Source of the DNA: Symsagittifera roscoffensis
Lineage: Eukaryota; Xenacoelomorpha; Acoela; Convolutidae
Length of the DNA stretch: 64,000 nt
Reading direction: 5' to 3'
Assembly (NCBI RefSeq): GCF_963678635.1
Contig: NC_087066.1
Span: 58,050,312-58,114,311 of the forward strand
Part shown: piece after piece, positions 45,101 to 57,100 of the stretch
Numbering within the stretch: the stretch's first letter is position 1
How the letters are laid out: the number at the start of each line of letters is the position of its first letter
Notes under the pieces: generated by a model
What the model was told of the DNA's origin: nothing
Databases searched by the model: none
What the model saw: the letters and a program-made list of their open reading frames with translations, nothing else
Translations under genes and position numbers: made by a program

Positions 45101-48100
45101 AAGACTATGGTGGGAACATTCTGTGCTACTTGCACAGTAACCGGCTCTCCTTGTTTACAATTTAAAAAGCTTTGTTGTTAACTTTTGAAAAGCCATAAAA
45201 TTTTAACCAATTAAGGCCATTGCTACTGTTTTAAGCTTTTTTAGCCCTCTCCCCACAAATCCGCTATTCTTTTTGAGTCATTCAAGTAGTCTCGTTTTTC
45301 GAAACGTCGCGTCTGCGTTTTCCGGACCTTCTGGAAAGGAATGAGCACGTTTTTAGCAGCTAGATCGAGTTCTTCTAACTGAAAGGCTTGAAAGCAAGTT
45401 TGAAATTCAACAAAATAGATGATACAGAAATAATGACGAGGGTGACAAGAAACAAATCAAGCGTATCATCAAATGAAAATGCTATAAGGACACTCGGGAT
45501 TATCAGTGACGAGGGATACGAACGTCATACTACTCACGTGATAAGATTGCTTTCAGTTTTTCAAAGGGATCTAAAATGGCATAGTTACATATTGAATATC
45601 AAATTCTGGTTTGAAGCTAAGGTTACTTCAGGTCGTCAAAGAAAATGTAACAAAAATATTTAAATAACAAAATTGAACATAATATTTGCAGGTCTTAACT
45701 TGAGGGTCAACAGCGGTACATTATAAACAGGTCAAAAGTTATGTGTCGAACCCGTAGCTTGGGGGGGGGGGCGACAGGACGAAAAAACTCGGAAGATTAT
45801 GAAAACGAATCAGTTCATTTGGCAGGCAGACTTTTAATTTTGCGATTTATTTTTCTTATTTTTTACACTATGGTTGGAACATTCTGTGCTACTTGCACAG
45901 TAACTGCGGCTATCCTTGTTTCGAGTTGTTTTTTGTTGCCAATTGTCGCATGACGGTGAGTTTATTACCCTTTGTAAACAAATTTGGTGAATAGAGATTT
46001 GCAAAAAGTTTGGACAGACAGAATTGATTAAAGGAACAACTTAACCGTTTTGGCAAGTTTTTGCATGCAATTTTGCTGATTCAGACAAAACCTGGAGACA
46101 CAAATTCGGTCTGAAAAGTTAGTTACTGCCTGCTAAGTTTTTCTAAGTTTTTTTCTTGCTCTTTTAAATTAAATTTGTCTGTCCGAACTTTATTTAGTCT
46201 GTTCGTGATACTAATTACACAACCTTGTAAGCCCAATGGTAACAGCTTAAAATTGGTCTATCTATTAAAGCTGGAACAGCAGAAGACAGCATTGACAGCA
46301 TAGCGAGTTCGTTGTATACTCACAGTCGATTGGTTTGTCGTCTAAGTGGTTGAGTCGGTGGTCGTCCGGTCTCTGGACTCTGGCTTTCCGGAATGCCTCC
46401 TTCAGCTCAGGAGTCTCCTCTTCAGTACTCGCTCGACCACTCTTCATCTTCTTCACCTCAGTGTCAGTGAAGGCTTCAAATAAACAGAAAAATAGTATAA
46501 TAAGAAATAGTATAAAATCATAGAATTTCGAAATTTCGGGAGCAGTGGTGAAGTGGTTCCGTCTCCGCCTCTCAATCGAAAGGTCGGATGATCGAGGCTC
46601 ACCATGAGCCGTTCTGGTTGCTTGAAGGTGAAGCAACATTACACAACCCAGAAAATAACCAAAAAAATTGCAGGTAGTTCTTAAACAGGGGGCACAACAG
46701 GATGTACAGCTCTTGTGTTGGTCGTCCTTTCCCCCGTGGATAAGTGGTCTTAATCGTTTTCAATATCAAAACGAAATAGGTTCAATTAAAATTGAGGTGA
46801 GGTTGGATTTAAACGCAAGCCCAAAATGCCGTTTTTGATCTCTTTTTGATAAATTTGACAAAAAATGCGTTTTGAGATTAGTATATATTGGCTTCAACTT
46901 CACGTGTAGGCAACTTTTGCAAAAATCGAATTTTCAAATTAAACTCCTCCCATTTTGGTTGGCGATGAGGGTTAAGTTCCTTTTGGATCTTTTTTAAACC
47001 TCGGAAGTTAATTCAATTGGTCGTTTTTTTTGTTTTCAAATTAACTTTTTGTTCAATTCGTTCGACCTCACTTACACCTCTGCACGTGTCTAAGGTTGGA
47101 TGTGGCGTTGGGCTTCTCCCGCACAATCAGTTGGGTGTCGTGGCGTACCTCCCCATGCACATTGCGTGCTATGACAGTGATGTTTCCGCCATCGTAGAAG
47201 CGAGTTCTGGGGAACTCGAGATGATGGATTCCGTCAAACCAAACATTCACACGACGCGACTAGAACACAAATGTCTGTCCATTTTGCACCTTTAATCGTA
47301 AGCAATTCAGACCGATCGAAATTTTTTCAGTTCGAATATTTTTAATTTTATGAAAACCAGTTAAACGCTTATTTGATTTTATTATTATTTAGGTTGTAAG
47401 CAAGCAATTTTATGTTGTTGGATTGTTAGTCAAGCTACCTCCATGAGTATTTCGTCGTTCTTGTACCAGTGTAGTTTGGGGGTGGGATTGCCGTGGACTC
47501 TGCAGATGAACTTGGCCCCCTGTCCTTCCACCACGTCCACCACATCGGGCGCCTGCACTATTATAGGACGCTCCTGGTCCTCGTCATTGTCGTCAATGTC
47601 TTTCCTGAAGACAATCAAAACAAAATCAAGCAAAAAATTTAAAAAAAACTTAAATTTAGATGTACGATTTAAGACAATTTATCTACGAGGGAAACGATCG
47701 CTAAATCTTTGCCACTTTCGCTTCTGTGTCTGCTTACAAATAACACTGGTTCGCAAAACAGAATATTTTGACAGACAGGGTAGCTCTATACTTACATGCC
47801 CTTGAGAGTTTCGAAGTAGTACATCTCCTGATATCCCGCCTGCATGTCTTCCGGCAACTGGGATTCATTGTCAAGTTCAGTAGTTCCTGAAGATTCGCAA
47901 ACTTTAAAGCATGTACTTGTGAGCCCATTGGTCTTTTTACACTCAAATAGTTTGCCGTGGAAACAATTTATTTAAAATAAACAGAACCTTGAGAGGTGAG
48001 GGGATCCCGTTTTTCACTTATGTTCCAGAAATTTTGTTTTCCTTTTTCTGAACCGACCAAATTGATTGTTAAGGCAAATGTTACAAACAAGCCAATTAAC

Positions 48101-51100
48101 CTATCGCATCAAAAGTCGAAGTTTTTGATCAATCAAGATGCTCAAGTTCAAAGATTTTGTCCAACAATCCAGCTTCATTTTACCTTTTAAAAATTATTCA
48201 GTCAAAACTGCAAGGGAAAATTATTCAAAAAGGTAAGGCACTCGTTCTAATTAATTCTGTTTATTGGAACTGAGAGTCTCCTTACTCATGACACTGATAG
48301 AACACCCAATGGAGTCCACACCACAGCTGTTCGTGGCCTTGCAAGTGTACACTCCGGCATCTCGAGGCCATACATCTATGAACTCCAGCACGCAGAACCC
48401 GAACTCATTCAGCGCCAGTTTGATCCGAGAACCCTTGAAACACAATACCCTCGTATTTTTTCATAATTTGAAAAGGCCAAAGTAATCGACCCTTATCTTG
48501 TTTGGAAGCCACATCCATTAGCCAAAACAAAGACATATTTTACGCAGCAAAACTTCAAAAACAAAACTGGCTTAATCTGAATTAGCTTTTGAGGCGCTAT
48601 CTTTTTTTTGAAATCACGACCATTTTATAAACTCAAGGCCCGTTCGTGGTTGTCCGGTTTGTGTAGAGTGATTTTTCTCAATTTTTTTCATCAATTAGAG
48701 AAGAAACCAAATTAAAGACACTCTTTTCACAAAAACTAGTTTGTCGCTTGATACCGCTTGTTGTTAACAGGAAAACAAAAAAAAGTGTTTGATACCGTTT
48801 TGTTTTCCTGTTTTTAATCTATAACAAAGTTCATTTCACAAGAGTATCAACCTGGAGTATCTCCACTCCGTCCTTGAACCATTCTATGACCATAGTGGGG
48901 TCATTCTGGGGTGTGACCGTGCACTCCAGCACAGCTTTGCTGCCCTCCACCAGCTGCAAATTCTTCAGTGGTTTGCAGAACTTGGGAGGGATGCGTGGCT
49001 TGTAGCTCTCCATGATTTCATCGTCCGAGCAGGAGTCGTGTCGCACATAACTCGGTTCCTCGGCAGCCGGACCGATTCTGGAACCAAAAGACTACTTTAC
49101 TTTTTGTTTTAAGAGAGTTGAAAAAAATGAACAACTGACTCAAAACTAATTTTTTCATGACAAATACAAAAAAAACATGAACTGATTTTCATAAAAAGAC
49201 AACAACTTAACAAAAGGTTTGAAATTTCGTAAATTTATCCGTCTCAAAAAATTTTTCCTTTGGTTACAGGTCTATTGAAAAAGCACTGGTTTTGTATGAG
49301 TTCAAAAAACAAGCATCAAAGATGCAAGTTAGGCAAAAATTCTATAAAGGATTTCTCGCTGAAAAAGATTACATGATCCGGCGCTCAAAGCGATATTTCT
49401 TTTTGTTGGAATTTTTTGCGCAGGTGTAACCATACTGTCAGGTCAGCAGTAACCAATTATTTGGCCATCAGTTTATAAAACACTTAAGATTATAAGCGTG
49501 ACTACAGCAGTCAAAATATACTAGTTGGACTACTGAAATTATTCAATCTTACCGTTTATTTTCTTTTTAACAATGGGGGAATTATTGCTACACATTTTGC
49601 ACCAGGTGAGTATGTTTCGAGGAAACAATTCAATAACTTATTAAAACTTATAAGTTTATAGCTAAAGACGTCCGCTCATGCCTACTATTTTTCAAAATTT
49701 AACCTTGAGCCTAAACTCATAATTACTAGATTTTTTGTTGCAAGATTTGTGAAATGGTATATGGCCCGGGCTGAGGTGCTTCATATGTGACTCGACTTTA
49801 GTTTGACAGTAGTTTTCATTCGACAGTCTCAGTTAGGTCGAAAATATGTTATCGCTCCACGTTATCATTAGTCGAACACCTCAGCCTTGGAACCCGTCAA
49901 CTTAAAAAAGAAACGCTTGAAAACAACAAAAAAACTTAAATGTGAATACAGTTCTTGTGGATTTTTCTAAATAGTTTCAAATGACGTCTAAATGCATAGT
50001 GAAGCAAAAAAACTTGCCGCAAAAAGTTTTAATACTGCACATGAGTAATAAAAGCATTGAGGTCAAAAACTACTGCATGAAGTTTCGAGTGCAATCGCAA
50101 CACAATTTATGTTTTTTGTTCTGGCAATCTTGTTGATTTGCATTAAAACAAAAAAATGACGCGTTTGCTTCGACACTTTACACAACGTAATTTTGGAAAA
50201 ACTCATTTTTGGCAGGTTAAAAATGAGTTTTTCTAAAATAAGGTTGTGTAAATTGTAAAAGTATACTCGTCATTTTTGTTTTAATGCAAATCAACAAGAT
50301 TGCCTGAACGAAAAACATACATTGTGTTGCGATTGCACTCAAATGCATATTATGTAATTTTTTGGTAAGCAAAAAGAATTAATAGATACTTGAGAAAAAT
50401 TGTTTAGCAAACGCCCACACAATGCCAAGTAACTTGATCACGCAAAATGAAGTTTTTTTTTGTTCTAATATCAGAATTTGCTACGTATTTCTACCATTGA
50501 AACTGGTGAGCAATTTTGTATTCGGGTGTATTTTAGTTTTTTTATTCGTTTTTATTTTGTGTTTTGGCCTTTTTGTTCCAATCATTGAAAGTGGGGAGGT
50601 GAATTTGTGTTCGCGTGTATTTTACTTTTTTGTTTTATTTTATTTTCCACGGAAAATCAGGTTACACAAATAATGATTGGACTGGGTTGAGTGATATATC
50701 ATATTAAAGTCCCTTCAGCCGGAACGTCAATAAAAACTTTCTAAAAAAAATTCCCAGTTTTGAGGAAAACCGGTTTAAAATTTTTTGTCAAGTTTCGACC
50801 AAACACAATGATAATAATTTGTTATATTGGCCATATAGGCTTAAAATTTCTTTCAGATGAAAACTAGTTTCGAAAAGTTCATTTGCCACTTCAATTTTTT
50901 GAAAGAATTGTGCAAAAAAATGGAATTTCATTTGTTTGTTTTTTGTTCTTTTTTTTTGAAGAACGCTGTTGTCGGTTATGGCTAGCTTTCTTATTTTTTA
51001 TACGCGTGTGTATACTTTTCTTATCACATCACGAACAAATTGTGGCACTACTTTGAAGAAATTAGTATGGTGATAAATTTTTGTAAGTTTTTTAATTTTG

Positions 51101-54100
51101 CTTGAAACATTCTGTGCTACTTGAACAGCAAACGGCTCTCCTTCTGTTTCAGTTTAATCGGTTATCTTTTAGTTTTTTATTTTCCACTCAAATTCAGGTC
51201 TACAAATAAATATCAGAAAGATCAACTTTCGTATCATTTAAAGGCGTATTTTCGTATCAGTCGTTATTCGAACCTAAGTAATTTTTTAAAAAGTTCCCTA
51301 AGAGTATAAAATGTTGTTTAAAAAATTAACTTTTGGTCTAATTGAGAGCGAATAAAGCAAGCCACCAGGTCTAGAATAAAAATATATGACGTAAAAATAT
51401 ATTATTACTTCGGAACAACTGATCTTGAAGTTTGTTTTAGCGTTTTCTTGAAAACCAAAAAAATCGTACGAAAATCATTTAAAAAAATAAGAAATATTTT
51501 TTATAAAATACTTTCGGTTTTTTAAGTTTTTTGTTTGACTATTTTTTTTGTGAACTTTTTTTTGTCAAAAATGGGTTTTGACTCCAACTATCAAATGTAC
51601 TCATTCGCTAGCTTTCGTTCAGATCTGCTCATTGCTGAAAAATAAAAAACTATCACAATTTGCAATACATTTGTATGTCTGTGGATGATTTTTTTTATTT
51701 TTGTGGTCCAAACTTTTCGCGCTAGCTGCACAGCAACAGTTAAATTTTATTTGACTTCACTTTGAATCATTTTTCAGCCAAAATAAAAGATTGCGTATGC
51801 CAGTTAATAATCAAATTCATGCTCGTCAAATTGCGACTAGAAAAAAAACTTTTGAATTGTTTTGAGCAGGAATTTGTTTTGAGTTTTTGATCTTTTTAAT
51901 AAAAAATCTTTTTGAAGTTTTTATAAAATACTTTCGGTTTTGTAAGTTTAAGTTTTTTGTTTGACTACTTTTTTTATGAACTTTTTTTTTGTCAAAAATG
52001 GGTTTTTACTCCTCCTATCAAATGTACTCATTCGCTAGCTTTCGTTCAGATCTGCTCATTGCTGAAAAATAAAAAATTATCACAATTTGCAATATATTTG
52101 TATGTCTGTGGATGATTTTTTTTATTTTTGTGGTCCAAATTTTTCACGCTAGCTGCACAGCAACAGTTAAATTTTATTTGACTTCACTTTGAATCATTTT
52201 TCAGCCAAAATAAAAGATTGCGTATGCCAGTTAATAATCAAATTCATGCTCGTCAAATTGCGACTAAAAAAAAAACTTTTGAATTGTTTTGAGCAGGAAT
52301 TTGTTTTGAGTTTTTGATCTTTTTAATAAAAAATCTTTTTGAAGTTTTTATAAAATACTTTCGGTTTTGTAAGTTTAAGTTTTTTGTTTGACTACTTTTT
52401 TTATGAACTTTTTTTTGTCAAAAATGGGTTTTTACTCCTCCTATCAAATGTACTCATTCGCTAGCTTTCGTTCAGATCTGCTCATTGCTGAAAAATAAAA
52501 AACTATCACAATTTGCAATACATTTGTATGTCTGTGGATTATTTTTTTATTTTTGTGGTCCAAACTTTTCGCGCTAGCTGCACAGCAACAGTTAAATTTT
52601 ATTTGACTTCACTTTGAATCATTTTTCAGCCAAAATAAAAGATTGCGTATGCCAGTTAATAATCAAATTCATGCTCGTCAAATTGCGACTAGAAAAAAAA
52701 CTTTTGAATTGTTTTGAGCAGGAATTTGTTTTGAGTTTTTGATCTTTTTAATAAAAAATCTTTTTGAAGTTTTTATAAAATACTTTCGGTTTTGTAAGTT
52801 TAAGTTTTTTGTTTGACTACTTTTTTTATGAACTTTTTTTTGTCAAAAATGGGTTTTTACTCCTCCTATCAAATGTACTCATTCGCTAGCTTTCGTTCAG
52901 ATCTGCTCATTGCTGAAAAATAAAAAACTATCACAATTTGCAATACATTTGTATGTCTGTGGATTATTTTTTTATTTTTGTGGTCCAAACTTTTCGCGCT
53001 AGCTGCACAGCAACAGTTAAATTTTATTTGACTTCACTTTGAATCATTTTTCAGCCAAAATAAAAGATTGCGTATGCCAGTTAATAATCAAATTCATGCT
53101 CGTCAAATTGCGACTAGAAAAAAAACTTTTGAATTGTTTTGAGCAGGAATTTGTTTTGAGTTTTTGATCTTTTTAATAAAAAATCTTTTTGAAGTTTTTA
53201 TAAAATACTTTCGGTTTTGTAAGCTTAAGTTTTTTGTTTGACTACTTTTTTTATGAACTTTTTTTGTCAAAAATGGGTTTTTACTCCTCCTATCAAATGT
53301 ACTCATTCGCTAGCTTTCGTTCAGATCTGCTCATTGCTGAAAAATAAAAAATTATCACAATTTGCAATATATTTGTATGTCTGTGGATGATTTTTTTTAT
53401 TTTTGTGGTCCAAACTTTTCGCGCTAGCTGCACAGCAACAGTTAAATTTTATTTGACTTCACTTTGAATCATTTTTCAGCCAAAATAAAAGATTGCGTAT
53501 GCCAGTTAATAATCAAATTCATGCTCGTCAAATTGCGACTAGAAAAAAAACTTTTGAATTGTTTTGAGCAGGAATTTGTTTTGAGTTTTTGATCTTTTTA
53601 ATAAAAAATCTTTTTGAAGTTTTTATAAAATACTTTCGGTTTTGTAAGTTTAAGTTTTTTGTTTGACTACTTTTTTTATGAACTTTTTTTGTCAAAAATG
53701 GGTTTTTACTCCTCCTATCAAATGTACTCATTCGCTAGCTTTCGTTCAGATCTGCTCATTGCTGAAAAATAAAAAACTATCACAATTTGCAATACATTTG
53801 TATGTCTGTGGATGATTTTTTTTATTTTTGTGGTCCAAACTTTTCGCGCTAGCTGCACAGCAACAGTTAAATTTTATTTGACTTCACTTTGAATCATTTT
53901 TCAGCCAAAATAAAAGATTGCGTATGCCAGTTAATAATCAAACTCATGCTCGTCAAATTGCGACTAGAAAAAAAACTTTTGAATTGTTTTGAGCAGGAAT
54001 TTGTTTTGAGTTTTTGATCTTTTTAATAAAAAATCGTTTTGAAGTTTTTATAAAATACTTTCGGTTTTGTAAGTTTAAGTTTTTTGTTTGACTACTTTTT

Positions 54101-57100
54101 TTATGAACTTTTTTTTGTCAAAAATGGGTTTTTACTCCTCCTATCAAATAAACTCATTCGCTAGCTTTCGTTCAGATCTGCTCATTGCTGAAAAATAAAA
54201 AATTATCACAATTTGCAATATATTTGTATGTCTGTGGATGATTTTTTTTATTTTTGTGGTCCAAACTTTTCACGCTAGCTGCACAGCAACAGTTAAATTT
54301 TATTTGACTTCACTTTGAATCATTTTTCAGCCAAAATAAAAGATTGCGTATGCCAGTTAATAATCAAATTCATGCTCGTCAAATTGCGACTAGAAAAAAA
54401 ACTTTTGAATTGTTTTGAGCAGGAATTTGTTTTGAGTTTTTGATCTTTTTAATAAAAAGTCGTTTTGAAGTTTTTATAAAATACTTTCGGTTTTGTAAGT
54501 TTAAGTTTTTTGTTTGACTACTTTTTTATGAACTTTTTTTGTCAAAAATGGGTTTTTACTCCTCCTATCAAATGTACTCATTCGCTAGCTTTCGTTCAGA
54601 TCTGCTCATTGCTGAAAAATAAAAAACTATCACAATTTGCAATACATTTGTATGTCTGTGGATTATTTTTTTATTTTTGTGGTCCAAACTTTTCGCGCTA
54701 GCTGCACAGCAACAGTTAAATTTTATTTGACTTCACTTTGAATCATTTTTCAGCCAAAATAAAAGATTGCGTATGCCAGTTAATAATCAAATTCATGCTC
54801 GTCAAATTGCGACTAGAAAAAAAAACTTTTGAATTGTTTTGAGCAGGAATTTGTTTTGAGTTTTTGATCTTTTTAATAAAAAATCTTTTTGAAGTTTTTA
54901 TAAAATACTTTCGGTTTTGTAAGCTTAAGTTTTTTGTTTGACTACTTTTTTTATGAACTTTTTTTGTCAAAAATGGGTTTTTACTCCTCCTATCAAATGT
55001 ACTCATTCGCTAGCTTTCGTTCAGATCTGCTCATTGCTGAAAAATAAAAAATTATCACAATTTGCAATATATTTGTATGTCTGGGGATGATTTTTTTAAT
55101 TTTTGTGGTCCAAACTTTTCGCGCTAGCTGCACAGCAACAGTTAAATTTTATTTGACTTCACTTTGAATCATTTTTCAGCCAAAATAAAAGATTGCGTAT
55201 GCCAGTTAATAATCAAATTCATGCTCGTCAAATTGCGACTAGAAAAAAAACTTTTGAATTGTTTTGAGCAGGAATTTGTTTTGAGTTTTTGATCTTTTTA
55301 ATAAAAAATCTTTTTGAAGTTTTTATAAAATACTTTCGGTTTTGTAAGTTTAAGTTTTTTGTTTGACTACTTTTTTTATGAACTTTTTTTGTCAAAAATG
55401 GGTTTTTACTCCTCCTATCAAATGTACTCATTCGCTAGCTTTCGTTCAGATCTGCTCATTGCTGAAAAATAAAAAACTATCACAATTTGCAATACATTTG
55501 TATGTCTGTGGATGATTTTTTTAATTTTTGTGGTCCAAACTTTTCGCGCTAGCTGCACAGCAACAGTTAAATTTTATTTGACTTCACTTTGAATCATTTT
55601 TCAGCCAAAATAAAAGATTGCGTATGCCAGTTAATAATCAAACTCATGCTCGTCAAATTGCGACTAGAAAAAAAACTTTTGAATTGTTTTGAGCAGGAAT
55701 TTGTTTTGAGTTTTTGATCTTTTTAATAAAAAATCGTTTTGAAGTTTTTATAAAATACTTTCGGTTTTGTAAGTTTAAGTTTTTTGTTTGACTACTTTTT
55801 TTATGAACTTTTTTTTGTCAAAAATGGGTTTTTACTCCTCCTATCAAATAAACTCATTCGCTAGCTTTCGTTCAGATCTGCTCATTGCTGAAAAATAAAA
55901 AATTATCACAATTTGCAATATATTTGTATGTCTGTGGATGATTTTTTTTATTTTTGTGGTCCAAACTTTTCACGCTAGCTGCACAGCAACAGTTAAATTT
56001 TATTTGACTTCACTTTGAATCAATTTTCAGCCAAAATAAAAGATTGCGTATGCCAGTTAATAATCAAATTCATGCTCGTCAAATTGCGACTAGAAAAAAA
56101 ACTTTTGAATTGTTTTGAGCAGGAATTTGTTTTGAGTTTTTGATCTTTTTAATAAAAAATCTTTTTGAAGTTTTTATAAAATACTTTCGGTTTTGTAAGT
56201 TTAAGTTTTTTGTTTGACTACTTTTTTTATGAACTTTTTTTTGTCAAAAATGGGTTTTTACTCCTCCTATCAAATGTACTCATTCGCTAGCTTTCGTTCA
56301 GATCTGCTCATTGCTGAAAAATAAAAAACTATCACAATTTGCAATACATTTTTATGTCTGTGGATGATTTTTTTTATTTTTGTGGTCCAAACTTTTCGCG
56401 CTAGCTGCACAGCAACAGTTAAATTTTATTTGACTTCACTTTGAATCATTTTTCAGCCAAAATAAAAGATTGCGTATGCCAGTTAATAATCAAATTCATG
56501 CTCGTCAAATTGCGACTAGAAAAAAAATTTTTGAAAGGTTTTGAGCAGGAATTTGTTTTGAGTTTTTGATCTTTTTAATAAAAAATCTTTTTGAAGTTTT
56601 TATAAAAAACTTTCGGTTTTGTAAGTTTAAGTTTTTTGTTTGACTACTTTTTTATGAACTTTTTTTTGTCAAAAATGGGTTTTTACTCCTCCTATCAAAT
56701 GTACTCATTCGCTAGCTTTCGTTCAGATCTGCTCATTGCTGAAAAATAAAAAATTATCACAATTTGCAATATATTTGTATGTCTGTGGATGATTTTTTTT
56801 ATTTTTGTGGTCCAAACTTTTCGCGCTAGCTGCACAGCAACAGTTAAATTTTATTTGACTTCACTTTGAATCATTTTTCAGCCAAAATAAAAGATTGCGT
56901 ATGCCAGTTAATAATCAAATTCATGCTCGTCAAATTGCGACTAGAAAAAAAACTTTTGAATTGTTTTGAGCAGGAATTTGTTTTTAGTTTTTGATCTTTT
57001 TAATAAAAAATCTTTTTGAAGTTTTTATAAAATACTTTCGGTTTTGTAAGTTTAAGTTTTTTGTTTGACTACTTTTTTTATGAACTTTTTTTTGTCAAAA

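Noticed and set aside
46538-46612. Functional tRNA gene
   Set aside because: No pairing acceptor stem, weak B box and no T-rich terminator at the right place.
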